9,188 nt of DNA, from NCBI GenBank assembly GCA_947479185.1, contig CANJYY010000079.1, positions 1-9,188 of the forward strand. Reading direction: 5' to 3'. The number at the start of each line of letters is the position of its first letter. Positions within the stretch are counted from its first letter, which is position 1. The translations under genes were made by a program, and so were the position numbers. The stretch comes from Caulobacteraceae bacterium (lineage in GTDB: Bacteria; Pseudomonadota; Alphaproteobacteria; Caulobacterales; Caulobacteraceae). The notes beneath the pieces were generated by a model, which worked only from the letters and a program-made list of their open reading frames with translations, was not told the origin of the DNA and did not search any database. This document shows positions 1 through 7,472 of the stretch, piece by piece.

Positions 1-224
1 CGCACCGTGCAGCAGACGCAGCCGTTGTTCATCTCGAACACTTCCTCGTCGGCGCCGACCACCAGGTCGTTGTCGATGCCGATCTCGCCGAACTCGTTGA
101 CGATCACGGCGTAGCGCTTGCCGTGGTCCTCGGTGAGGATGCGGTTGAGAAGCGTGGTCTTGCCGGCGCCGAGATAGCCGGTGAGCACGGTGACGGGGAT
201 GCGGGCGGGAGAAGCGTCGGTCAT
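1..224 (-). CDS. COG0523 / CobW-family metallochaperone GTPase (partial, C-terminus outside window)
   Basis: Only the first 74 codons are inside the window, read on the minus strand from an ATG at 224-222. The reading continues past base 1. The peptide starts [19 protein letters not shown]. It has a Walker A P-loop GYLGAGKT at residues 16-23, the family sequence [11 protein letters not shown] at about 42-52, and the metal-binding CxCC motif (C69, C71, C72) after NNG. These are hallmarks of the CobW_C/COG0523 G3E GTPases, which insert or hand over metals (zinc, cobalt, and others) in the cytoplasm. The start lies 19 bases after the stop of the membrane gene at 244-891, so the two probably form one transcript. 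The ribosome binding site is weak. The subgroup (zinc ZNG1/YeiR type or cobalamin CobW type) cannot be decided without the C-terminal half. The zinc reading is inferred from context. Confidence 0.93.
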   Translation of the reverse strand, partial: MTDASPARIPVTVLTGYLGAGKTTLLNRILTEDHGKRYAVIVNEFGEIGIDNDLVVGADEEVFEMNNGCVCCTV

Positions 225-243
225 GGCCCGCTAGATAGGCGGC

Positions 244-891
244 TCAGGCGCTGAAAACCACCACCGCGACGCCGAGGGCGACGAGAACCGCGCCAAGCAC
301 CGCCGATTCATAGCGGGCCAGCCGGTCGAGGCGGAAATGGGCCATGCCGGCCCAGGTCAGGCTGATCAGCGCGACCATCCCGGCCAGGGTGCCGGCGAGG
401 AACATGGCGCTGAGCAGGATCAGCCCCGGCCAGCCGTGGCTGTCGCCCGTAAGATAGAAAGACAGCAGCACCTCGCCCGGCGACAGCGCCAGCGCCGCCA
501 CCACGCCCCACCAGGCCGCGCCGTCGCTGACCCGGGGCGGGGCGACCAGCGCCGCGTCGGTCACGCCGGCCGGGGCCATGCGGCGCTGGAACGCACGGGT
601 CAGGTAGAAGATGCCGAAACCGAACAGCAGCGCGGCGGCTGCATAGTGCAACAGACCCTGCAGCCACTGCTCCATGAACCGGCCGGCCATCAGGATCAGC
701 ACCCCGACCGCCGAGGTGGTCAGGATGTGACCCACCGCCGCCGCCGCCGCCGCGCCGAGCACCCGCCGCAGCCGCCAGCCCTGCGCCCGGCCGACCAGCA
801 CGAACGGCAGCCAGTGCGTGGGGATGGCCACATGCACGAGGGCGACGCCAAAGCCGGCCGCCGCGAAAGAGAGGAAGAAGGGCGAGATCAC
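244..891 (-). CDS. Six-helix integral membrane protein, NicO/HupE-like candidate metal transporter
   Basis: A 215-residue, strongly hydrophobic protein with about six membrane spans (roughly residues 5-22, 45-68, 80-97, 126-147, 153-180, 194-214). The first helix ends in HVAIPTHW (H20, H26) and the second holds GHILTT (H55). A histidine pair in helix 1 plus a Gly-His in helix 2 resembles the layout of NiCoT/NicO/UreH-type nickel-cobalt transporters, although the exact HX4DH signature is absent. The assignment is therefore a structural analogy, not a firm family call. The start codon is GTG (889-891), with no purine-rich ribosome binding site. A TATAGC box ends only 7 bases upstream, which suggests a leaderless message. 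The gene sits directly before a COG0523 metallochaperone, which supports a role in uptake or export of a divalent metal, perhaps zinc. It could also be a member of the wider LysE/TauE/CcdA group with another substrate. Confidence 0.8.
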   Translation of the reverse strand: MISPFFLSFAAAGFGVALVHVAIPTHWLPFVLVGRAQGWRLRRVLGAAAAAAVGHILTTSAVGVLILMAGRFMEQWLQGLLHYAAAALLFGFGIFYLTRAFQRRMAPAGVTDAALVAPPRVSDGAAWWGVVAALALSPGEVLLSFYLTGDSHGWPGLILLSAMFLAGTLAGMVALISLTWAGMAHFRLDRLARYESAVLGAVLVALGVAVVVFSA

Positions 892-898
892 CCGAAAC

Positions 899-934
899 GC
901 TATAACTTGTTACAAAGTAACACGCCAGACCCCT
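899..934 (-). promoter_or_regulatory. Probable promoter of the membrane protein-COG0523 unit
   Basis: Read on the minus strand, a CTGGCG box (4 of 6 matches to TTGACG) is followed after 18 bases by TATAGC. The initiating GTG begins 7 bases further on. The palindrome at 908-922 fills most of the spacer, a position where a bound repressor would block RNA polymerase. The -35 match is weak, so the exact boxes are uncertain. Confidence 0.4.
908..922. promoter_or_regulatory. Perfect 15-bp palindrome, candidate metal-repressor (Zur-like) operator
   Basis: The sequence TGTTACAAAGTAACA is a perfect inverted repeat with 6-bp arms and a 3-base centre. It ends 17 bases before the GTG start of the minus-strand membrane gene and sits between its possible -35 and -10 boxes. 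AT-rich GTTAy-N3-rTAAC palindromes in front of COG0523 genes are typical of Zur sites in proteobacteria, so a Zur operator is the leading guess. The regulator itself is not in the window. Confidence 0.5.
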
Positions 935-1033
935 CGCGAGCGGAAAGCGAACCCTGACCGGGCCCGTGGCCCGTTTCGCCTCCCGCCCGGCAAAACTCTT
1001 TACGCTGATAACGCTCCGGGGGTCGGCGCGGCG

Positions 1034-1061
1034 TTGACTCGGAAAGCGCCGGCTGTATAAG
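1034..1061 (+). promoter_or_regulatory. Housekeeping promoter of rplU-rpmA
   Basis: TTGACT (1034-1039) and TATAAG (1056-1061) are separated by 16 bases, a near-consensus vegetative sigma promoter. The expected transcription start is about 1067-1069, giving a leader of about 70 bases before rplU. The -35 box overlaps GACTC (1036-1040), which is a CcrM-type GANTC site. Confidence 0.75.
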
Positions 1062-1071
1062 ACCGCTCCCT

Positions 1072-1095
1072 CGCCCGCGGGACACCTCGCGGGCG
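1072..1095 (+). promoter_or_regulatory. Leader hairpin at the 5' end of the rplU mRNA
   Basis: CGCCCGCG (1072-1079) pairs perfectly with CGCGGGCG (1088-1095). A G-U and a G-C pair continue the stem inward to an ACAC tetraloop (1082-1085), making about 10 bp. It begins within a few bases of the predicted transcript start. No U-run follows directly, so it is not an obvious terminator. It may stabilise the 5' end or take part in ribosomal-protein feedback; neither is shown by the sequence. Confidence 0.5.
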
Positions 1096-1136
1096 CGCAC
1101 TATTTTGCGAACTCTAGATTTTTCAAGGCGCACACG

Positions 1137-1733
1137 ATGTACGCGGTGATCAAGACCGGCGGCAAGCAGTACCGGGTCAAGGCTGGCGATCTGCTGGTTG
1201 TCGAGAAACTGGCGGGTGAGCCCGGCGCGGATGTCGCGTTTGGCGAAGTCCTCATGCTCGGCGACGGCGAGGCGGTGACGCTCGGCGCTCCCCTGGTCGA
1301 CGGCGCGACCGTCAACGCCACCCTGATCGAAACCCGCAAGGGTGATAAGGTGAAGATCTTCAAGAAGATCCGCCGTCAGGGCTATCGCCGCACGAAGGGC
1401 CACCGTCAGCACGAAACCGTGCTGCGCGTGACCGCCGTCGCCGGCGCCGGCAAGACCGAAACCTGGGACGGCGAAGTCAGCCTGACCACCAAGCGCGAGC
1501 TCGACGCCCGCGCCCGTGGCCTGGCCTTCCAGCCCCTCGGTGGCGCGACCCCGAAGGCCGAAAAGGCGACCCCGGCCGCCAAGGCCGCCGCGGCCAAGGC
1601 TGAAACGGCTCCCAAGGCCGCCGCGCCGAAGAAGGCCGCTGCTCCGAAGGCCGCCAAGGCCGACGCCGACGCCGCCCCCGCCAAGAAGGCCGCTGCCAAG
1701 AAGCCGGCCGCCAAGAAGGACGGCGACGCCTAA
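1137..1733 (+). CDS. rplU: 50S ribosomal protein L21 (bL21) with long basic C-terminal tail
   Basis: bL21 binds 23S rRNA in the large subunit. Residues 1-103 match the whole family domain: the start MYAVIKTGGKQYRV and the signature region around residues 71-93 (KVKIFKKIRRQGYRR, then TKGHRQ). The usual bacterial protein is about 103 residues, whereas this one has 198. Residues from about 138 to the end are an Ala/Lys/Pro repeat-like tail (AAKA, APKKAA, AAKK units) resembling histone H1 or AlgP tails. Such extensions occur in other alphaproteobacterial L21 proteins. The ATG at 1137 is preceded by an AAGG ribosome binding site and gives the exact family N-terminus. It is transcribed with rpmA, which starts 33 bases after its stop. 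Confidence 0.97.
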   Translation: MYAVIKTGGKQYRVKAGDLLVVEKLAGEPGADVAFGEVLMLGDGEAVTLGAPLVDGATVNATLIETRKGDKVKIFKKIRRQGYRRTKGHRQHETVLRVTAVAGAGKTETWDGEVSLTTKRELDARARGLAFQPLGGATPKAEKATPAAKAAAAKAETAPKAAAPKKAAAPKAAKADADAAPAKKAAAKKPAAKKDGDA

Positions 1734-1766
1734 GCGGCGGCGCCTCCAGAGAGACAGGAGAGCACA

Positions 1767-2042
1767 ATGGCTCACAAAAAATCAGGCGGCTCCTCGAGCA
1801 ACGGCCGCGACTCCGCCGGCCGCCGTCTCGGCGTGAAGAAGTTCGGCGGCGAGAAGGTCCTCGCCGGCAACATCATTATTCGTCAGCGCGGCACGAAGTT
1901 CTGGCCGGGCACGAACGTCGGCATCGGCAAGGACCACACCCTCTTCGCGCTCGTACACGGCGCGGTGAAGTTCGTGACCAAGCGCAATAACCGCACCTAT
2001 GCGACGGTCGTTCCGGCCGAGGTCGCCCAGGCCGCCGAATAG
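1767..2042 (+). CDS. rpmA: 50S ribosomal protein L27 (bL27)
   Basis: This 91-residue protein has the full L27 signature: N-terminal [28 protein letters not shown], the family motif [15 protein letters not shown] around residues 34-48, and GKDHTLFAL. In the 50S subunit the N-terminal arm reaches the peptidyl transferase centre. No cleavable N-terminal extension of the Firmicutes type is present, so the protein begins directly at the mature form. A good ribosome binding site, AGGAG (1756-1760), lies 6 bases before the ATG. It is second in the rplU-rpmA operon and is followed by two hairpins that end the unit. Confidence 0.98.
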   Translation: MAHKKSGGSSSNGRDSAGRRLGVKKFGGEKVLAGNIIIRQRGTKFWPGTNVGIGKDHTLFALVHGAVKFVTKRNNRTYATVVPAEVAQAAE

Positions 2043-2056
2043 GCGACCCGACCTTC

Positions 2057-2085
2057 TCCGGATCGCCCGATACAGGCGATCCGGA
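2057..2085 (+). terminator. Strong hairpin downstream of rpmA, no U-run
   Basis: TCCGGATCGCC (2057-2067) pairs perfectly with GGCGATCCGGA (2075-2085), an 11-bp stem with a 7-base loop, 14 bases after the rpmA stop. No run of T follows, so by itself it is more likely a 3'-end stabiliser or a first element of a double terminator than a classical intrinsic terminator. Confidence 0.5.
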
Positions 2086-2098
2086 CATGCAATTCCTC

Positions 2099-2134
2099 AA
2101 GCGGGGAGTCCGGACGCCGGGCTCCCCGCTTTTG
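2099..2134 (+). terminator. Intrinsic terminator of rplU-rpmA
   Basis: AAGCGGGGAG (2099-2108) pairs with CTCCCCGCTT (2122-2131). Inner pairing TCCGG/CCGGG continues the stem to a 3-base loop (2114-2116), about 15 bp in total with one G-U pair. A short T-tract covers 2130-2133. This is the only hairpin near rpmA with the GC stem plus U-run form. Confidence 0.8.
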
Positions 2135-2172
2135 CATGTTCAGGCCCCCGCAGAGGGGCCGGGAGGACCACC

Positions 2173-2706
2173 ATGTGCGTGATCGAGACCACGCCCCGGA
2201 TCGAGACCAGGCGTCTGACCCTGCGCGCGCCGCAGATGGACGACGCCGGCCGTCTGGCCGAGCTCTGCAACGATTTCGACATCAGCCGCATGACCTCGCG
2301 CATGCCCTGGCCCTACGCCCGGGGCGACGCGGAGGACTTCATCGCCCGCTGCGCCATCGCCGATCGTCGGACCGAGGTGAACTTCATGATCGAGCATGAT
2401 GACGCCGGCGTGGTCGGCGGCCTGGGTTTCGATCGCAACGCCGACGGCGCGATCGAGGTCGGCTACTGGATCGGCAAGCCGTACCAGGGCCGCGGCCTGG
2501 CCAGCGAGGCGCTGGTCGGCGCGATGGACTGGGCCGCGCGGAGCTGGAAGAAGCGCGTGGTCACAGCGGGGCACCATTCGGACAACCCGGCCTCCGGCCG
2601 GGTGCTGTGCCGCGCGGGCTTTCTCTACACCGGCCGGATCGAGCTGCGCGACAGCCTGGCTCGCGGCGAGACGGTTCCCTGCCGGATGATGGTCTGGCTG
2701 CCCTGA
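2173..2706 (+). CDS. GNAT-family N-acetyltransferase, RimJ/RimL-like
   Basis: A 177-residue cytoplasmic acetyltransferase of the Acetyltransf_3 (RimJ/RimL) group. It opens with IETRRLTLRAP (10-20), as RimJ/RimL-type enzymes do. It then shows the strand VGYWIGKPYQGRGLASEAL (96-114), where QGRGLA (105-110) is the acetyl-CoA pyrophosphate loop. HSDNPASGRVLCRAGF (135-150) holds the conserved Asn and the following helix. The acceptor could be a protein N-terminus or a small amine; the sequence does not decide. I chose the ATG at 2173 because GGGAGGA (2161-2167) lies 5 bases before it and the domain begins at once. An open frame upstream runs through the rpmA terminator and is not credible. The gene lies between the rpmA terminator and a convergent dsbA-like gene and is probably its own transcription unit. 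Confidence 0.92.
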   Translation: MCVIETTPRIETRRLTLRAPQMDDAGRLAELCNDFDISRMTSRMPWPYARGDAEDFIARCAIADRRTEVNFMIEHDDAGVVGGLGFDRNADGAIEVGYWIGKPYQGRGLASEALVGAMDWAARSWKKRVVTAGHHSDNPASGRVLCRAGFLYTGRIELRDSLARGETVPCRMMVWLP

Positions 2707-2719
2707 CGGTCGGCCGGAC

Positions 2720-4529
<1,810 letters not shown>

Positions 4530-4545
4530 CGCGAGGACACACGCC

Positions 4546-4974
4546 ATGCTGATCGCCAGTCTCGTTTCGCTCGCCCTGATGCTGGCCGAGTCGCCGGCGG
4601 CGACCCCGTCCGCGCCGGTCGCCGTGACCGCGCCGGCCCCTGCCCCGGCCGCCGATCCGGTGTTCGGCGAGATCGACGCCCTGATGAAGCCCTTCAAGGG
4701 CAAGTCGGGCGACCGGCTGCGCGGCAAGTTCGGGTTCTCCGGCGGCACGCGCACCGCCACGGACGGCGAGGTGGTCTTCTGGGAGCTCAAGGTCGAGCAG
4801 GAGATGACCTGCAGCATGGATGCGGCGACCATGGCCATGCGCTGCCTGCGCGGCGACCCCTCCCTCTGCCGCCTCGCCGTCGCCTTCGACAAACAGGGCC
4901 TGGTCGTCGCCTGGGTCGCCAGCGGCGAGCCCCGGGTCTGCCGGCAATTCGTCGACAAGCTGAAGGCGCCCTGA
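4546..4974 (+). CDS. Small secreted protein of unknown function with four cysteines
   Basis: I do not recognise a family for this 142-residue protein. Residues 1 to about 15 are a short hydrophobic export signal ([14 protein letters not shown]). An Ala/Pro/Val-rich linker follows (about 16-37), then a compact domain (38-142) with C89, C100, C108 and C132. No lipobox is evident. Four cysteines in an exported domain fit two disulfides, so it is probably periplasmic. GAGGA (4533-4537) lies 8 bases before the ATG, 16 bases after obgE. Its TGA overlaps the proB ATG (TGATG at 4972-4976), so translation of proB is likely coupled to it. No catalytic motif is visible. Placement in a housekeeping operon suggests conservation in close relatives, but a link to Obg or proline synthesis cannot be deduced. 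Confidence 0.88.
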   Translation: MLIASLVSLALMLAESPAATPSAPVAVTAPAPAPAADPVFGEIDALMKPFKGKSGDRLRGKFGFSGGTRTATDGEVVFWELKVEQEMTCSMDAATMAMRCLRGDPSLCRLAVAFDKQGLVVAWVASGEPRVCRQFVDKLKAP

Positions 4975-6116
4975 TGAACGGGGCGGCCGCCGGCCTGACC
5001 CACGCGCGGCGGGTCGTGATCAAGGTCGGCTCGGCCCTGGTGGTCGACGCCGCGACGGGCCTGCCCTCGCGCGACTGGCTGGCCGCCTTCGCCGCCGACG
5101 CCGCCCGGCTCCGCGCGCGGGGCCAGCGACTGCTCGTGGTCTCGTCCGGCGCCGTGGCCCTCGGCCGGCGCCGGCTCGGCCTCAAGCGCAAGGCGCTCAG
5201 CCTGCCCGAGAAACAGGCCGCCGCCGCGGCGGGCCAGTCGCTGCTGATGCGCGCCTGGGAAGAGGCCTTCGAGCCGTACGACCAGGCCGTCGCCCAGGTG
5301 CTGCTGACCCGCGACGACACCGAGATCCGCCGCCGGTGGCTCAATGCCCGCGCCACGGTCGAGACCCTGCTGGACCTCAACGTCGTGCCGGTGGTCAACG
5401 AGAACGACACCGTGGTGACCGAGGAAATCCGCTACGGCGACAACGACCGGCTGGCCGCCCGCGTGGCGCAGATGATCGGCGCCGACGTGCTGGTGCTGTT
5501 GTCGGACATCGACGGTCTGTACACCGCCGACCCGCGCAGCGACCCCGCCGCCACCCGACTGGACCGCATCGCCGACATCACGCCCGAGATCGCCGAAATG
5601 GCCGGCGGCGCCAATGCCGCCACCGGAGTCGGCACCGGCGGCATGGCGACCAAGATCACCGCCGCCCGCATCGCCCGCGCCGCCGGCTGCGCGACCATCA
5701 TCACCCTGGGCAGCCGCCCGCACCCGCTGCGGGCCATCGAGGACGGCGCGCCGTCGACGATCATCGAGGCCGCGGTCAGCCCGGCCGCCGCCTACAAGAG
5801 CTGGATCGCCGGGTCGCTGGCCCCGGCCGGCGCCCTGACCGTCGACGCCGGCGCGGCCACCGCCCTGCGCGCGGGCAAGAGCCTGCTGCCCGCAGGGGTC
5901 ACCGCCATTGAGGGCGGCTTCGGCAAGGGCGACGCGGTGCTGGTGCTCGGCCCGGCCGGCGAGATCGGCCGCGGCCTGTCCCGCTACGACGCCGCCGACG
6001 CGCGGAAAATCGCCGGCCTGCGGTCCGACGCCATCGAGGCGGCGCTCGGCTTCACCAACGGCCCGCTGATCCATGCCGACGACCTGGCGCTGGTCGGGCT
6101 GGCGGAAAGCCGCTAA
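4974..6116 (+). CDS. proB: Glutamate 5-kinase with C-terminal PUA domain
   Basis: ProB phosphorylates L-glutamate with ATP to give glutamyl-5-phosphate, the first and proline-inhibited step of proline synthesis. The 380-residue protein has the amino-acid-kinase domain at about 12-265: VVIKVGSA (14-21, phosphate binding), VSSGAVALG (56-64), VNENDTV (141-147) and GDNDRLAA (155-162) at the glutamate site, [14 protein letters not shown] (175-188) and GTGGMATKI (220-228) at the nucleotide site. A PUA domain follows at about 285-365 ([13 protein letters not shown], then [11 protein letters not shown]), so it is the long ProB form. The ATG at 4974 shares a base with the stop of the preceding gene, which favours translational coupling; no strong separate ribosome binding site is evident. 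proA follows after 32 bases. Confidence 0.97.
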   Translation: MNGAAAGLTHARRVVIKVGSALVVDAATGLPSRDWLAAFAADAARLRARGQRLLVVSSGAVALGRRRLGLKRKALSLPEKQAAAAAGQSLLMRAWEEAFEPYDQAVAQVLLTRDDTEIRRRWLNARATVETLLDLNVVPVVNENDTVVTEEIRYGDNDRLAARVAQMIGADVLVLLSDIDGLYTADPRSDPAATRLDRIADITPEIAEMAGGANAATGVGTGGMATKITAARIARAAGCATIITLGSRPHPLRAIEDGAPSTIIEAAVSPAAAYKSWIAGSLAPAGALTVDAGAATALRAGKSLLPAGVTAIEGGFGKGDAVLVLGPAGEIGRGLSRYDAADARKIAGLRSDAIEAALGFTNGPLIHADDLALVGLAESR

Positions 6117-6117
6117 G

Positions 6118-6130
6118 GCTCAGTCTGAGC
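6118..6130. repeat. Small inverted repeat between proB and proA
   Basis: GCTCAGTCTGAGC is a perfect palindrome about a central T (5-bp hairpin with a 3-base loop), two bases after the proB stop. It is too weak and lacks a T-run to be a terminator. It could slightly affect message stability or proA translation. Confidence 0.35.
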
Positions 6131-6148
6131 AAAACGAGGCTTTGATCC

Positions 6149-7423
6149 GTGGACGACGCGGGCGCATCCCTGCAGGCGACGATGCTGGCGACCGGACGGG
6201 CCGCCCGCGAGGGCGCGCGCGCCCTGCGCCTGTCGACCGCCGCCCAGCGTACGGCCGCGATTCTCGCCGCCGCCGACGCCATCCGCGCCAACGCCGAAGC
6301 CATTCTGGCCGCCAACGCGGCCGACTTCGCCGCCGCGAAAGCCGCCGGTCTTTCGGGCCCGATGCTCGACCGGATGATGCTCGACGCGGCCCGCCTGGAC
6401 GGGGTCGCCGACGCCGTGACCCAGGTCGCCGCCATCCCGGACCCGCTCGGAACCGAGATCGCCCGCTGGACCCGGCCCAACGGCCTGGACATCGCCCGGA
6501 TCCGCACGCCGATCGGCGTCATCGCCATCATCTACGAAAGCCGGCCCAATGTGACGGCCGACGCCGCCGCCCTGTGCATCCGCTCGGGCAACGCGGCGAT
6601 CCTGCGCGGCGGGTCCGAATGCCTGCGCACCAACCTCGCCCTGCACGCGGCCATGGTCCAGGGCCTGGTCAAGGCCGGGCTGCCCGCCAGCTGCCTGCAG
6701 CAGGTGCGCACCACCGACCGCGCGGCCGTCGGCGAGATCCTGTCCGGCCTCGACCACAGCATCGACCTGATCATCCCGCGCGGCGGCAAGAGCCTGGTCG
6801 CCCGGGTCCAGGCCGACGCCCGCGCCCCGGTGCTCGGCCACCTCGAGGGGCTGAACCACGTCTTCGTCCATGAGAAGGCCGACATCGCCAAGGCGCGCGA
6901 CATCGTCGTCAACGCCAAGCTGCGCCGCGTGTCGGTCTGCGGCGCGGCCGAGACCCTGCTGATCGACCGCGCGGCGGCGGAGCGGCTGCTGCCGCCGATC
7001 GCCGACGCCCTGATCCGCGAACGCTGCGAGCTGCGCGGCGACGCCGCCGCCCGGGCCATCGAGCCCTCGATGAAGCCGGCCTCGAGCGAGGACTGGACCA
7101 CCGAATACCTGGCGCCGATCCTCAGCGTGGCCTTGGTCGACGGCGTCGAGGGCGCGGCCGCCCATATCGCCGCCTACGGCTCGGGTCACACCGACGCCAT
7201 CGTCACCGAGGACGAGGCCGCCGCCGAGCGGTTCATCGCCCTGGTCGATTCGGCCATCGTGCTGGTCAACGCCTCGACCCAGTTCGCCGACGGCGGGGAA
7301 TTCGGTTTCGGCGCGGAAATCGGCATCGCCACCGACAAACTTCATGCCCGCGGTCCGGTCGGGGCCGAGCAACTGACAACGTACAAATATGTGGTTCGCG
7401 GGACCGGCCAGACTCGTCCCTGA
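6149..7423 (+). CDS. proA: Glutamate-5-semialdehyde dehydrogenase (gamma-glutamyl phosphate reductase)
   Basis: ProA reduces glutamyl-5-phosphate with NADPH to glutamate semialdehyde, the second step of proline synthesis; the labile intermediate is thought to pass from ProB. The 424 residues cover the full aldehyde-dehydrogenase-type fold. Visible are TPIGVIAIIYESRPNVTADA (120-139), CIRSGNAAILRGGSE (143-157), the catalytic Cys region RVSVCGAAETLL with C264, LRGD (295-298), YGSGHTDAI (343-351) and the C-terminal NASTQFADGGEFGFGAEIG (374-392). The start used is GTG at 6149, with CGAGG about 9 bases upstream. An ATG at 6182 (residue 12) is a possible alternative and would still keep the whole domain. 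nadD follows directly or with a short overlap. Confidence 0.97.
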   Translation: MDDAGASLQATMLATGRAAREGARALRLSTAAQRTAAILAAADAIRANAEAILAANAADFAAAKAAGLSGPMLDRMMLDAARLDGVADAVTQVAAIPDPLGTEIARWTRPNGLDIARIRTPIGVIAIIYESRPNVTADAAALCIRSGNAAILRGGSECLRTNLALHAAMVQGLVKAGLPASCLQQVRTTDRAAVGEILSGLDHSIDLIIPRGGKSLVARVQADARAPVLGHLEGLNHVFVHEKADIAKARDIVVNAKLRRVSVCGAAETLLIDRAAAERLLPPIADALIRERCELRGDAAARAIEPSMKPASSEDWTTEYLAPILSVALVDGVEGAAAHIAAYGSGHTDAIVTEDEAAAERFIALVDSAIVLVNASTQFADGGEFGFGAEIGIATDKLHARGPVGAEQLTTYKYVVRGTGQTRP

Positions 7424-7472
7424 GGCCGGGAGGCCCCGCACGCTGCGCCTCGGCTTCGACCTGAAGCCGGGT

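Noticed and set aside
900..1775. 291-codon minus-strand open frame over rplU and its promoter
   Set aside because: Gly/Leu-rich antisense of the Ala/Lys tail of L21; it would also cross the rplU promoter and leader.
1999..2172. Upstream extension of the acetyltransferase into the rpmA terminator
   Set aside because: It would be encoded by the end of rpmA and two hairpins, while a good ribosome binding site stands in front of the ATG at 2173.
6182..6184. ATG as the proA start instead of GTG 6149
   Set aside because: It keeps the domain and cannot be excluded, but GTG 6149 has a CGAGG site and relatives commonly carry about ten residues before this point.
6113..7441. 442-codon open frame on the minus strand across proA
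   Set aside because: Mirror of the proA coding frame, with low-complexity residues and no recognisable motif.
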